64,000 bases of DNA from Botrimarina mediterranea (lineage in GTDB: Bacteria > Planctomycetota > Planctomycetia > Pirellulales > Lacipirellulaceae): contig NZ_CP036349.1 of the NCBI RefSeq assembly GCF_007753265.1, positions 1,335,363 to 1,399,362 on the forward strand, written 5' to 3'. Below the pieces are notes generated by a model. It saw only the letters and a list, made by a program, of their open reading frames with translations, searched no databases and was not told where the DNA came from. The first letter of the stretch is position 1; the number at the start of each line of letters is the position of its first letter. Shown here piece after piece: positions 19,601 to 28,889 of the stretch. Both the position numbers and the translations under genes were made by a program.

Positions 19601-21088
19601 TCAGCCCTCTGAATCGTCTTCCTCGTCCTCAACCACTGCGGGGATGTCGCCATCCGACCCGCCGACAGCGAACGAGACGCCCTCGACCGTCGGCTTGGAG
19701 GGCGTGAACTCTTGGTCCTCGAACTTGGCCTCGGACTTCACGAGCTCCATCACCTTCCGCTCGATAATCTGGTTGCGGAGCACGTCCATCAACCCCCGCT
19801 TCTCGAGCTGCGCCCGGACGCGGCGGGGCGACTCGCCCGACTGCATCGAGATCAGGAAGATCTCGCGGTCGAAGTCGCCTTGATCGACGTCAAGGTTCTC
19901 CTCTTCGGCGATCCGCTCGAGGATGAAGTGCTCCTTGAGGGCCGCGGCGGTGCCGGCGGTGCTGTTCTGACGCAGCTCGTTCTCACGGGCGCGGATCTCG
20001 CCTTCGCTGAAGCCGCTGCGACGCAGCTCCATGACGGCACGCTCCAACTCGCGGACGCTCTGACGCTTGAGCAGGCCCGGCGGGAGGTCCCAGTCGGCCG
20101 ACTCGGTCAGCATTTCGCTGATCTGGGCGCGGGCGGCCTTCTGTTGCTCGTACTCGAGCTGACGCTCGAGGTCCTTCTGGACCGCGTCGCGGAAGTCGCC
20201 CTCGGTCTTGAAGCCGCCGATTTCGGCGAGGAAATCCTCGTCGAGTTCCGGGAGGCGGAGCTGCTTGACTTCGAGCACCTCGATCTCGAGCGTGACCGGC
20301 TTGCCGCGCAGCTCTTCGTTGGGGGCGCTGCCGGAGAGCTTCACCTCGGCGGTGAGCTTGTCGCCTTCCTTCGCCCCCTTGGCCAGGGCGAGGAAGTCTT
20401 CGACGCGGCCATCGACGAAGCTGAGCGTCTTGCGGAGACGGACGACGCGTTCTTCGTCCTTGGAGATTTCCTTGCCGTCAGCGAGGCCACGGAGCGTGAT
20501 CACCAGATAGTCGCCTTCCTCGGCGGCGCCGTCCTTGGGGACGAGCTGTCCGTACTTGGCGAGCATCTGCTCGATCTGGCTATCGATGTCCTCGGGGCCG
20601 AACTTGTGGACGGGCTGCTTGAGCTTGAGACCCTTCCACTTGGGGAGGTCGAACTCGGGGCGGACCTCGATGCTGAACTCGAACGTCAGCGGGCCTTCGT
20701 CGGGGATCTCGACGGCTTCGAGGTCGAGGTCCGGCTCGCTGATCGCGGCGAACTTCTCGTCCTCGGCGACCTGACCGAGGCTGTCCATCAGGAGCGAGCC
20801 CTTCACCTGGTCGGCGATCTGGTCCTTGAACTTCTGGACCACGATCTTCCGCGGCGCGCGGCCGACCCGGAAGCCCGGCACGCTGGCGCTGGGCATCAGT
20901 TCGCTGAAGGCATTGTCCATGTAGCGGTCAATGTCTTCGCGCGAAACCGTGACGGTGATCCGCCGCTCGCAAGCGCTGGGCTTGGCGATGTTGACGTCGA
21001 GCGACAGCTTCTGGGGCTCTTCACCCTCGGCGCCCTCACCCTCAACAACGGCTGTCGTGTTGTCGTCTTCCAGTTCTTCTGCCGCCAT
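19601..21088 (-). CDS. tig: Trigger factor, ribosome-associated chaperone and PPIase
   Basis: The 495-residue product is longer than typical trigger factor (about 430) because of an acidic N-terminal extension (about 25 residues of Glu and Asp) and an acidic C-terminal tail. The ribosome-binding motif GFRVGRAPRKIV (GFR-x-G-x-x-P) is present near residue 75, followed by the PPIase domain and the C-terminal helical arms. Trigger factor binds nascent chains at the ribosome exit tunnel. It is the first gene of the set that also contains two clpP genes, the usual pairing of folding and degradation functions. Confidence 0.95.
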   Translation of the reverse strand: MAAEELEDDNTTAVVEGEGAEGEEPQKLSLDVNIAKPSACERRITVTVSREDIDRYMDNAFSELMPSASVPGFRVGRAPRKIVVQKFKDQIADQVKGSLLMDSLGQVAEDEKFAAISEPDLDLEAVEIPDEGPLTFEFSIEVRPEFDLPKWKGLKLKQPVHKFGPEDIDSQIEQMLAKYGQLVPKDGAAEEGDYLVITLRGLADGKEISKDEERVVRLRKTLSFVDGRVEDFLALAKGAKEGDKLTAEVKLSGSAPNEELRGKPVTLEIEVLEVKQLRLPELDEDFLAEIGGFKTEGDFRDAVQKDLERQLEYEQQKAARAQISEMLTESADWDLPPGLLKRQSVRELERAVMELRRSGFSEGEIRARENELRQNSTAGTAAALKEHFILERIAEEENLDVDQGDFDREIFLISMQSGESPRRVRAQLEKRGLMDVLRNQIIERKVMELVKSEAKFEDQEFTPSKPTVEGVSFAVGGSDGDIPAVVEDEEDDSEG

Positions 21089-21412
21089 GGCTCTCGCGTC
21101 GGGTCGTTGAGTTGCAGGGGGGACTCGCGGCTGCCGCCAACGAGGGTCCCAGTGGATCGTTCAGCCACGCTAGCCGTGACCGAAGCCCGGTAAGATACCG
21201 CGGAGGGCCGAGGTTAGAGAAGGGGCGTCTCCAAGGCGAGCCGTCAGCGACAGCGCCCGGGGGTGGGGCAGGGGCGGTTGTTGGGGTTGGGAGAGGCTAC
21301 GGCGATGGTGGGCGGGCGTTGGTTACCGGGCGCCAGGGGCACTCCGGTCGCAGACGCTACCGGCTCACCTACGTCACAAATCAGAAAGCCAACTAAGCAG
21401 GACAGAGGGCCT

Positions 21413-21447
21413 GCGTGGCGAGGTCTTGGCGATAGCAAGCCAAGACC
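21413..21447. repeat. Hairpin downstream of tRNA-Gly
   Basis: GGTCTTGGC-GATAGCAA-GCCAAGACC is a perfect 9-bp stem (21422-21447) preceded by GCGTGGCGA. The tandem motif near tRNA-Ser (33541) shares the GCGTGGCG...GTCT...GGCG pattern. Confidence 0.55.
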
Positions 21448-21508
21448 GGAAAGACTTACAGGGCAGTGATGTCCTGGCGGAGCCAAGCTAAACAACCCTG
21501 AAACGCAG

Positions 21509-21581
21509 AGCGGCTGATCGGACTCGAACCGACGACAATCACGTTGGCAACGTGATGCTCTACCAACTGAGCTACAGCCGC
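21509..21581 (-). tRNA. tRNA-Gly (GCC)
   Basis: A 73-nt cloverleaf: acceptor GCGGCTG pairing with CAGCCGC, D arm GCTCAGTTGGTAGAGC, anticodon stem TCACG/CGTGA with loop TTGCCAA (anticodon GCC), T arm with GGTTCGAGTCC and discriminator T. No CCA is encoded. Confidence 0.96.
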
Positions 21582-21771
21582 ATAGCGAAGGCCCTCGGGC
21601 CGTCACTGAATCACGAAGTATAGCGTCAGACCGAAACCGATCAAGCGGGGTTCGCGGCGAGGCCCAAACCGAGGGAAATGCCCGTATAACCGCCCTAATC
21701 TGACCCGAGTTGAGGAGCTATCGGGGCGGCTCGTTCCGCTCGCCAAGTCCGCCACGGTTTAGGATAGAGGC

Positions 21772-22857
21772 GTGACGCCTGTCGCCCTCCCACCGTCGCC
21801 GCGGCCGCTCGAGCGGGTGCTTGTCACCGGCGGGGCGGGGTTCATCGGCAGCGCCGTCCTACGGCGGTTGCTGACGCGGCCCGTGACACGGGTCCTGAAC
21901 TACGACGCCCTCACCTACGCGGGGCTCCGCGAATCGGTCGCCGAATTGGAGGCGAACCCGCGCTACGGGTTCGTCCACGGCGACGTGCTCGACACGGCAC
22001 GGCTCAGCGACGCGATCCGCCGTTTCCGGCCCGACGTGCTGGTGCACCTCGCGGCGGAGTCGCACGTCGATCGGTCGATCGCCGAACCGGCGACGTTCGT
22101 GCGGACCAACGTCGAAGGGACCGCCTCGGTGCTGCGGGCGTGGCTCGACTACCGCGACGAGCAAACACGGATCGACGCTTCTGCCGCCGAGCGTCTGCTG
22201 TTGGTTCACACCTCGACGGATGAGGTCTACGGCCCGATCAACGCGGGCGATTTCGCTGGCGCCAGTACGCCCTACAACCCGAGTTCGCCCTATTCCGCCA
22301 GCAAAGCGGCGGCGGACCATCTGGTGCGGTCGTTCGGCCGGACGTACGGCTTGGCGTCGGTCATCGCCTGCCCCACGAACAACTACGGCCCGCGGCAGTT
22401 CCCGGAGAAGCTGATCCCGCTGGCGACGCTGCGGGCGCTGCGCGGCGAGCCGATCCCGCTCTACGGCGACGGCTTGCAAGTGCGTGACTGGTTGCACGTC
22501 GAGGACTGCGCCGCGGGCTTCGAGGCGATCGCCGAGCGTGGCGAAGTTGGCGAGACGTACCACCTCAGCGCAGCGGCGAGTCCGAGTGATACCGACGAGT
22601 GGCCCAACCGGCGGATCGTCGAGGCGATCGCCGATGCGGTGGGTGAGCTCCAGAGCGATGGCGCCGAGCGTCGCCAATTGATCACGAACGTCAGCGACCG
22701 ACCGGGGCATGACCGACGGTATGCGCTCGATTCGTCGCGGGCGCGGGAGGAGCTTGGTTGGGGGCCGACTATCGAACTGACTGACGGTATTCGTCAGACC
22801 GTGCGGTGGTACGCGGAGAATTCCGCATGGGTGGCAGTGGCGGAAGGGGGCCGCTAA
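21772..22857 (+). CDS. rfbB: dTDP-glucose 4,6-dehydratase
   Basis: The 361-residue product is an extended short-chain dehydrogenase with the NAD-binding motif VTGGAGFIG (18-26), the dehydratase triplet T149-D150-E151 in HTSTDEVYG and the catalytic Tyr174-x3-Lys178 in SPYSASKAA. This set of residues identifies the dehydratase rather than an epimerase. The enzyme converts dTDP-glucose into the 4-keto-6-deoxy sugar used for rhamnose and other surface sugars. The start is GTG at 21772. The neighbouring rfbA, rfbC and rfbD genes are not in this window. Confidence 0.93.
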   Translation: MTPVALPPSPRPLERVLVTGGAGFIGSAVLRRLLTRPVTRVLNYDALTYAGLRESVAELEANPRYGFVHGDVLDTARLSDAIRRFRPDVLVHLAAESHVDRSIAEPATFVRTNVEGTASVLRAWLDYRDEQTRIDASAAERLLLVHTSTDEVYGPINAGDFAGASTPYNPSSPYSASKAAADHLVRSFGRTYGLASVIACPTNNYGPRQFPEKLIPLATLRALRGEPIPLYGDGLQVRDWLHVEDCAAGFEAIAERGEVGETYHLSAAASPSDTDEWPNRRIVEAIADAVGELQSDGAERRQLITNVSDRPGHDRRYALDSSRAREELGWGPTIELTDGIRQTVRWYAENSAWVAVAEGGR

Positions 22858-22904
22858 GCCGTAAGCGGCGTTCGTTGGGGACCAGCCGCTTGCGGCTTAG
22901 CGGC
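22850..22904. repeat. Inverted repeat containing the rfbB stop codon
   Basis: Arms GCCGCTAAGCCGTAAGCGGC (22850-22869) and GCCGCTTGCGGCTTAGCGGC (22885-22904) match with one G-T pair. The TAA stop of rfbB lies within the left arm and the stop of the convergent rnd gene lies two bases after the right arm, so it may be a shared terminator. Confidence 0.75.
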
Positions 22905-22905
22905 G

Positions 22906-24111
22906 TTAACTCGCAGGTTCGATCGCGTCGAACTCTAGCGGCTGTTCGCTACGCGGGTCGCCGATGCGGATCGACTTCTTGCCCGACAGCAAATCGTCAA
23001 TCAGGTTGCCGATCAGCTCGGCACGCCAGCCTTCGGCGAGCGCCGGCGGCTCATCGTCTTCGGTGCCGAAGCCGAGGCGGAAGCTGATCAGCTCGCGGAT
23101 GTCGGTCGCCGTGCAGGCCAGGGCCGTCGCGATCTCCGACCGGTTGCAGAGGCTGTTGATCGCCGGTGCGAGGAACTGCCCCAGCAGGTTGAGCTGCGGC
23201 GGTGGCGGCTTGCGGCGTGAACCCAGGAGGCCGTCGGTCGGGGCCTCGAGGCCGCGGTGGATGGCGGCGGCGATGTCGGGGATCGCCCGCTTGAGTTGCC
23301 CGTGGAGCATGCCGCGGACGGCGCGGATCTTGTCTTCGCGGTCGGTCTTCTTCTTCGCCAGCTCGACGATCAGGTCATCGCGGAGGATGCGCTTGGGCGG
23401 CAGGTCGCGGCGTTCGGCCTCGGCCTGACGCCAGAGCCACAACTCGCGGACGATCGCCAAGCAGCGGACCGGCAGGCCGCCCGAGCCCGACACCTTGCGC
23501 CATCGCTGGCGGTTGCGGGCGTCCATGACTTCGGTGACGAAGCCCTCCGTCTCGGCGTCGAGCCAAGAACGGCGGCCGAGCTTGTCGATCTTGCCGAGGA
23601 TCTTGTCGTGCAAGGCGAACAGGTACCGCACGTCCTCCAGGGCGTAATCGATTTGGGCGTCGGTCAGCGGCCGGCGGCGCCAGTCGGTGCGTTGCTCGCC
23701 CTTGTTGGGACGCTTGTTGAGGATTCGCTGAACAACCGAGCTGTAAGCGGCCGGGTACTCGGGGCTGCAGAACGCGGCGGCGAGCTGCGTGTCGAACAGG
23801 TTAGCCGGCGGACGGTCGATCGCGTGAACGCAGAAGTTGATTTCTTCGCGCGCCGCATGGGCGATCGTGACGTGCGGGCCGTCCGCCAAGAGCTTCCAGA
23901 ACTCCGTCAGGTCGCCGATCGGCTGGGGGTCAATGACCGCCAATATCGGGCCCGCGGGGCCGCCTTCGGCCACCACTTGCACGAGGCACAATTCGGGTCG
24001 GAAGGTGTCTTCTGAAACAAACTCGGTGTCAAAACCGATCCGTGTCGAGCCCCTGAGCCGGTCGCAGAGGTCCGCGAGGGCGGCGGCGGAAAGGATTGTC
24101 TCGTGGGACAC
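22906..24111 (-). CDS. rnd: Ribonuclease D-like 3'-5' exoribonuclease
   Basis: The 401-residue product has the DEDD exonuclease domain at the N terminus: motif I with Asp28 and Glu30 (IGFDTEF), motif II as HAAREEINF, and motif III with Tyr and Asp in YALEDVRYL. An HRDC-type domain lies in the middle and C-terminal part. RNase D trims the 3' end of tRNA precursors in bacteria. In motif II a Glu stands where many members have Asp; this may be a lineage variant and does not by itself suggest inactivity. The gene converges with rfbB. Confidence 0.9.
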   Translation of the reverse strand: MSHETILSAAALADLCDRLRGSTRIGFDTEFVSEDTFRPELCLVQVVAEGGPAGPILAVIDPQPIGDLTEFWKLLADGPHVTIAHAAREEINFCVHAIDRPPANLFDTQLAAAFCSPEYPAAYSSVVQRILNKRPNKGEQRTDWRRRPLTDAQIDYALEDVRYLFALHDKILGKIDKLGRRSWLDAETEGFVTEVMDARNRQRWRKVSGSGGLPVRCLAIVRELWLWRQAEAERRDLPPKRILRDDLIVELAKKKTDREDKIRAVRGMLHGQLKRAIPDIAAAIHRGLEAPTDGLLGSRRKPPPPQLNLLGQFLAPAINSLCNRSEIATALACTATDIRELISFRLGFGTEDDEPPALAEGWRAELIGNLIDDLLSGKKSIRIGDPRSEQPLEFDAIEPAS

Positions 24112-24211
24112 AGCGGTCGCGGTTCGTTCGTCGGAAGTCGTAGAAGCTAGCTAAGCGACAAAGCCTACACCGCCCCGCAGCGGCGCGACAGGTCGCTTTC
24201 TGAAACGGCGT

Positions 24212-24240
24212 CGGCCGGCGGGGTCGAACCCCGCCGGCCG
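24212..24240 (-). terminator. Strong hairpin after the antiporter gene
   Basis: Perfect 13-bp arms (CGGCCGGCGGGGT and ACCCCGCCGGCCG) with a 3-nt loop, 36 nt after the minus-strand antiporter stop at 24276. No real T run follows on the minus strand. Confidence 0.65.
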
Positions 24241-24275
24241 GCGTTGGAATCGTTATAAGCGGACCTAGCGGACGC

Positions 24276-25961
24276 CTAGAAGGTGCACCAAGCGGTGAAC
24301 GCCAGGATCGGCAGCAGCAGGGTGCAGCTGTAGAGCATGTAGCCGAAGAAGCTCGGCATCCGCACTCCGGCGGACTCGGCGATCGCCCGGACCATGAAGT
24401 TCGGGCCGTTGCCGATGTAAGTCAACGCTCCCATGAACACAGCGCCGAGGCTGATCGCCACCAGCCGCGGCTCGGCGATGCCGGCGATGACGTTCGCGCC
24501 GTCGGCGGGGAGCGTCTTGGCCGTCTCGAAGAACACGACATAGGTCGGCGCGTTGTCCAGCACGCTCGAGAGGCCGCCAGTGACCCAGAAGAACGCCATC
24601 GGTGACGTGATGCCGAGCGACGGTCCTTGTTCGCTGAGGATCTGCAGGGCCGGTTGCATGCAGAGGAAGATGCCCGAGAAAAGCGCCGCTACTTCGAGGA
24701 TGGCGTGATAGTTGAACCGATTCTTCTCACGGACGGTCGCGCTCCCGAGCGCGACCGAAAGTCCAACCAGCCCAAGCAGGATGACCTCTCGTAGGTAGAT
24801 CCACGGGTGCCAGTCAGTGCCGGGAATGGTCTTGGTGGGGTCGAGGAGCGCGACCGCGGCCACAACGCCCAGCAGCAGCGGGCCGTTCAGCGAGACCCCC
24901 TGGAAACGCAGCGAGCGGATGTTCCGCAGGTCGCGGCTGATGTCCGCCTCGGTCTCACGGGGGTAGAAGTAGAACTCATCGAGCAACAGGTAGGCGAGTA
25001 TCAAGAGGAAGTTCGTCAGCACCCATGGCTGCCAGAGATTCAGCGTCCAGAAGAAATCAACGCCGCGCAGGTAGCCCAAGAACAGCGGAGGGTCGCCGAT
25101 CGGCAACAGACAGCCGCCGCAGTTGCAGACGATGAAGATGAAGAAGACGACCGTATGGACGACATTCTTGCGTTCTTGGTTGGTCTCTAGCAGCGGTCGG
25201 ATTAACACCATCGCGGCGCCGGTGGTGCCGATGAAGCTCGCCATCAAGCCGCCAACTAACATGAAGCCGCCGTTGGTGAGCGGGTTGGCTTGCAAGTCAC
25301 CGGTGATGCGGATGCCGCCGCTGATCGTGTAGAGGCTGAATAACAGGATGATGAAGGGGACGAACTCGCCGAGGATCGCATTCTGCATGACGGTGCGGAC
25401 GAACCCTGCGTCGAACCCACTTTCCGATGGCATGACGACGCTGTGCGCTGGCCAGTGGCTCTCAAGCGGCGCGTTGTGCAGTAGGCCGTAGTACAGCAGC
25501 GTCAGCAGCCCGAGGCCGGCGGCGACTTGGAAACGGCTCAAGTTCGATTCCCACCAATGCGCCGTCGCCGGGATGAGTGGGAAGACCGCGATCCCTAGTA
25601 GCAGCAGCACGAAGGGCGTCACCGTCCAGACCGGAGGCGTGGTCGGCGTGGTGACTAATGGCGTGGCGGGAGGGGCGTCACCGGCATGGCCCGCGTCGTG
25701 CCCAGCTCCGTGGCTGTCGGCGTGGCCATCGGCGTGGTGGGCGGCAAGCGAGGCCGTCACCAGCTCGGTGCCACGCTGGGGCAGTCCCAGCACCAGCGCG
25801 CCGGCGTAGGCCAACGCGATTGCGAGGATGGCGCCGATCACGGGGCGCGAACTCGGCGGAGCGTGCGAATGCGAGCTCATGGCGCCTTTCTCCGGACGGT
25901 CGGCTAACATGGCCCCGATCAACGGTCTTGGGCTGGGCGAGGCGGGCGAGTGGGAACTCAT
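24276..25961 (-). CDS. Putative NhaD/CitMHS-like sodium:proton antiporter or anion transporter
   Basis: The 561-residue product has ten or more hydrophobic segments. Motifs such as [37 protein letters not shown] and [14 protein letters not shown] match the ion transporter superfamily members annotated as NhaD-like antiporters or CitMHS_2 family. The N-terminal 50 residues are a duplication (residues 1-20 and 28-47) and a His-rich region ([18 protein letters not shown]) follows, possibly a metal-binding cytoplasmic or periplasmic loop. The start could be either ATG, at 25961 or 25880. Substrate is not determinable from the sequence. Confidence 0.85.
   Translation of the reverse strand: MSSHSPASPSPRPLIGAMLADRPEKGAMSSHSHAPPSSRPVIGAILAIALAYAGALVLGLPQRGTELVTASLAAHHADGHADSHGAGHDAGHAGDAPPATPLVTTPTTPPVWTVTPFVLLLLGIAVFPLIPATAHWWESNLSRFQVAAGLGLLTLLYYGLLHNAPLESHWPAHSVVMPSESGFDAGFVRTVMQNAILGEFVPFIILLFSLYTISGGIRITGDLQANPLTNGGFMLVGGLMASFIGTTGAAMVLIRPLLETNQERKNVVHTVVFFIFIVCNCGGCLLPIGDPPLFLGYLRGVDFFWTLNLWQPWVLTNFLLILAYLLLDEFYFYPRETEADISRDLRNIRSLRFQGVSLNGPLLLGVVAAVALLDPTKTIPGTDWHPWIYLREVILLGLVGLSVALGSATVREKNRFNYHAILEVAALFSGIFLCMQPALQILSEQGPSLGITSPMAFFWVTGGLSSVLDNAPTYVVFFETAKTLPADGANVIAGIAEPRLVAISLGAVFMGALTYIGNGPNFMVRAIAESAGVRMPSFFGYMLYSCTLLLPILAFTAWCTF
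25821..25961 (-). repeat. Tandem duplication within the antiporter N terminus
   Basis: Residues 1-20 ([20 protein letters not shown]) and 28-47 ([20 protein letters not shown]) are near copies, both beginning with an ATG. The DNA copies lie at 25902-25961 and 25821-25880. Confidence 0.8.
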
Positions 25962-26041
25962 TTGGTGGGAGTCCGGATTCTTGACGCAAAGCGCCGGCGA
26001 GTGAATAGCTGTTGTCGTTCCACGACAGAGAAACCTAGAAC

Positions 26042-26848
26042 GTGCCCCTCAGCCTGCGTGACGCCGCTGCGGCCATCGGCAAACTCGTGAATCGACCAAT
26101 GAATGCAACCGGCGCCATCCGCAGGATCGACCCAACCGAACGCCTTGGCGGCGCCGGGCCAGGATTGCTGGTGAGCGTTCGCGACGCCGAGGAAGCGGAG
26201 GCCGCCCTAACCGGGGGCGCAAACGTGATCGACGTCAAAGAGCCGACTGCGGGGCCGCTCGGCAGCGCCTCAATCGAATCGATTGCGGCGGTAGTCCGGG
26301 CCGTTGGGGACGCCGCCTTGGTGACGGCGGCGATGGGCGATATCTCCGATCGGTTTCCCGTCGAGCAACTCCCCAGCGGAATTGCAATCGGCAAACTCGG
26401 CATGGCCGGCGGCGCGAAGGGGCCATGGCGAGAACCTTCGGAACGGTGGGCGTCGCGTCTGCCCAAGTTCACGGCGGGCGCTCTGGTGGCGTACGCCGAT
26501 TGGCGATCCGCCGGTGCGCCGACTCCCGAGGAAGTCCTCACGCAAGCCGAGAAAATTGGTTGCCGCGGGTTTGTGGTGGACACTTGGTCTAAGGGGGGCG
26601 TCTGCGCGCTCGACCTGCTCGAATCAGACCGGTTGAGATCGCTCGTTGCCGAGGCGGTTTCGCAGGGGCTGTTCGTCGTCCTGGCAGGGTCCCTCACCAT
26701 CGACCGGATCGAGGAGGCCGCGTCCTATGACCCGACGCTCGTCGGCGTACGCGGCGCCGCGTGTCTAGGCGGCAGGTCGGGCGCCATCGATACGGGCCGT
26801 GTGCGGGCGCTGGCGAAGCGTCTTAGCGCTTGCCGTCGCGGCGGTTGA
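26042..26848 (+). CDS. mfnB: (5-formylfuran-3-yl)methyl phosphate synthase-like (MfnB family)
   Basis: The product belongs to the DUF556/MfnB family. Signature segments are [26 protein letters not shown] (the Lys that forms the Schiff base), and the [12 protein letters not shown] part with a second conserved Lys. In methanogens and in some methylotrophs and planctomycetes this enzyme makes the methanofuran precursor from two glyceraldehyde 3-phosphate molecules, part of the tetrahydromethanopterin-type C1 pathway. The start is uncertain: GTG at 26042, ATG at 26099 or TTG at 26165; the family core begins near the last one. No other methanofuran or C1 genes are adjacent. Confidence 0.85.
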   Translation: MPLSLRDAAAAIGKLVNRPMNATGAIRRIDPTERLGGAGPGLLVSVRDAEEAEAALTGGANVIDVKEPTAGPLGSASIESIAAVVRAVGDAALVTAAMGDISDRFPVEQLPSGIAIGKLGMAGGAKGPWREPSERWASRLPKFTAGALVAYADWRSAGAPTPEEVLTQAEKIGCRGFVVDTWSKGGVCALDLLESDRLRSLVAEAVSQGLFVVLAGSLTIDRIEEAASYDPTLVGVRGAACLGGRSGAIDTGRVRALAKRLSACRRGG

Positions 26849-26900
26849 CGGCGAACATTCGCTGTCGGTTCTACCTGTCCTCAAGCCACGCGGGATTCTG

Positions 26901-27203
26901 ATGCCGAAGTTCAATGTCTCTGTGCCCAACCCCCTCGGCCGAGAAGCGGCGATAGAGAAGCTGCAGTTCTTCTCCGCCAAGGTGCAGGAGCAGAACGCCG
27001 ACAAGATCAAGGATGTCGAGCAGCGTTGGGAAGAGAACCAGATGCACTTTGGGTTCAAGACACTCGGGCTCAAAATCACCGGCACGATGACGGTCGAGGA
27101 CTCGGCTGTGCGGGTTGACGGGGACGTGCCGTTTGCAGCGGCGATGTTCAAAGGACAGATCGCCTCAGCGATCGAAGGTCAGCTTCAACGGTTGTTGCGG
27201 TAA
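26901..27203 (+). CDS. Polyhydroxyalkanoic acid system family protein
   Basis: The 100-residue product matches the pattern of the PHA_gran_rgn family: a conserved N-terminal hydrophobic segment, HFGFKTLGLKITGTMTV and a C-terminal VDGDVPFAAAMFKGQIASAI region. Family members are annotated by their link to PHA granule genes, but no phaC or phaP is in this window, so the role is uncertain. It lies between mfnB and a CheY-like gene. Confidence 0.75.
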   Translation: MPKFNVSVPNPLGREAAIEKLQFFSAKVQEQNADKIKDVEQRWEENQMHFGFKTLGLKITGTMTVEDSAVRVDGDVPFAAAMFKGQIASAIEGQLQRLLR

Positions 27204-27361
27204 GCCGCTGCGCATTCGGAACTTTTAGTCACAGGCAGCTTTGACGCCTCATCGGGGCGACCTAGGTTTCTGCGTGCCGTCGGGGTGGAATCAGCCCTCG
27301 ACGAGCCACGTTCGTTGCGGCCGGACGCGCCGCGATGATGATTCCCGAGGAGCCAACTACG

Positions 27362-27724
27362 ATGAGCGCCCGTGTTCTAGTCGCCGACGATTCAAGCACG
27401 ATGCGGAAGATCATCCTCCGCTCGCTCAGTGCCGTTGGCATCCCTTCCGCGATCGAGGCCTCGGACGGTGAAGAGGCGATCAACCTCTTCCAGCCGGGTC
27501 AGTTCGACCTCGTCCTCACCGACTGGAACATGCCGCGTAAGAACGGCCTAGAAGTGATCCAGGAGATCCGCAAGCAAGACACCGACGTCACCATCATTAT
27601 GGTGACGACCGAGGCCGAGAAGTCGCGCGTGCTGGAAGCGATCCAAGCGGGTGTCTCGGACTACTTGGTCAAGCCGTTCACGGCCGACACGCTCCGTGAG
27701 AAGCTCGAGAAGCACGGCTGCTGA
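27362..27724 (+). CDS. Stand-alone CheY-like response regulator
   Basis: The 120-residue product is one receiver domain with acidic pocket D9/D10 (VLVADDSS), phospho-acceptor D54 (LVLTDWNMP), the conserved Thr in MVTTEAE and Lys in LVKPF. No output domain is present, as in CheY of chemotaxis or phosphorelays. The ATG at 27362 has GAGGAG eight bases upstream, which makes it better than the earlier ATG at 27335. No histidine kinase is next to it, so the partner is unknown. A terminator follows. Confidence 0.93.
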   Translation: MSARVLVADDSSTMRKIILRSLSAVGIPSAIEASDGEEAINLFQPGQFDLVLTDWNMPRKNGLEVIQEIRKQDTDVTIIMVTTEAEKSRVLEAIQAGVSDYLVKPFTADTLREKLEKHGC

Positions 27725-27752
27725 GCCGCCTCGCGAACACCACATTTTCATC

Positions 27753-27793
27753 ACGGGCCGTCACCGCGATCGCGGGGGCGGCCCGTTTCTTTT
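27753..27793 (+). terminator. Terminator after the CheY-like gene
   Basis: The stem ACGGGCCG and CGGCCCGT encloses an 18-nt GC-rich loop, followed by TTCTTTT. It also lies next to the end of the convergent minus-strand gene. Confidence 0.75.
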
Positions 27794-27795
27794 CA

Positions 27796-28749
27796 TCATG
27801 GCAGCGGGCGGACAACAATGGCCGAACTGGTCACGCTGACATCGAGCTTGGCGGCTTTACCCGCCGCTTCGAACAACTCTTCGAGCGTTGCCTTCTGGAC
27901 CACGAAGCTAACGCGCTGATCGAGGGTGCTGATCTCAACTGGCGCATCTAATTCACGACCGATTTGCTTAGCCAACTGCTGCAGGACGAGGCCGATTGGT
28001 TGCTCAACGATTCGGAGGGTGTATCGCTTTTCACCTAGAGGCGCCGGCGTTGAGCCGATAAGCGCGCTGAGTGTCACGGATTCTCCCGTCGGCAAATTGG
28101 CGATCGATTCAAATCGAATCGTCTTCTTCGCCTTGTCGGCGACGGTCCACTTCAAATCGAAACCCAGGCACAGCAGCGTCAACTGATCGCCGACTGCTAG
28201 TGGCGGCGTTTCGCCCGCGGGCCAGAGGTCGTGCGGGATCGCAGCGGGGTTCTCGATGCGATAGCCGGTTGACGAGGCGATTGCTTCGGCGAGCTTACGC
28301 GGCTCGCTTAGCCGGGGCCATCTGAGCGGCGCTCGTTTCCGCAACGCCGACGACGCGCCACGACGCCACTGTGCCGCCAGTGTCGGTAACGCCGCTGCGG
28401 CGTCTTTGGGACCTACGTAGACAACCTCACCGATCGCCGCGGCGCCCAAGTCGAGTGATGAGGCTGCGTAGTCGATCAAGGCCGCCATCGTTGTGCTTGA
28501 CGCGTCGAGTGTGAGTTCTTTGCGAACGTCAACACGACGGTCGATCCAGATCGCTACTTCGGTTTCGGCGGCGAGCCGCTCAAGGGCTTGCCGACCCGGT
28601 GCGTTGCGCCATTGCGCTGAAATAGGCGCCGCCAAATCGAGGAGCAGTTTTTCCGACGCGTCTTGTCCGCAAGCAATGCCCGCCACCGCCGCGCAGAAAA
28701 AGGCGGCGGCGTAGCGTCTCGCTCGGGACGTTGTCAAGCAAAATCTCAT
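27796..28749 (-). CDS. Secreted STN/secretin-like domain protein
   Basis: The 317-residue product has a signal peptide (MRFCLTTSRARRYAAAFFCA and following AAVAGIACG), then beta-alpha patterns seen in secretin and TonB short N-terminal (STN) domains: for example LALEDL-like segments RQALERLAAETEVAIWIDRRVD and a C-terminal QPIGLVLQQLAKQIG with SFVVQKATLEELF. It has no secretin pore region. I chose the ATG at 28749, which begins the signal peptide. The function is unknown; a role in a secretion or iron-uptake partner complex is possible. Confidence 0.68.
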   Translation of the reverse strand: MRFCLTTSRARRYAAAFFCAAVAGIACGQDASEKLLLDLAAPISAQWRNAPGRQALERLAAETEVAIWIDRRVDVRKELTLDASSTTMAALIDYAASSLDLGAAAIGEVVYVGPKDAAAALPTLAAQWRRGASSALRKRAPLRWPRLSEPRKLAEAIASSTGYRIENPAAIPHDLWPAGETPPLAVGDQLTLLCLGFDLKWTVADKAKKTIRFESIANLPTGESVTLSALIGSTPAPLGEKRYTLRIVEQPIGLVLQQLAKQIGRELDAPVEISTLDQRVSFVVQKATLEELFEAAGKAAKLDVSVTSSAIVVRPLP

Positions 28750-28889
28750 CGAGTCGGGCGCCTTTATCGCCGCGTCGGCTTTTTGATTGAGCCGTTCGCC
28801 GTCCTGATTAAACTCGGGACAACGGGCCACGTCACGCCACCGGGCGTAACGCGGCGCGATTCGGCTTGCCGCTGCGGCTCTTTGCTGTG

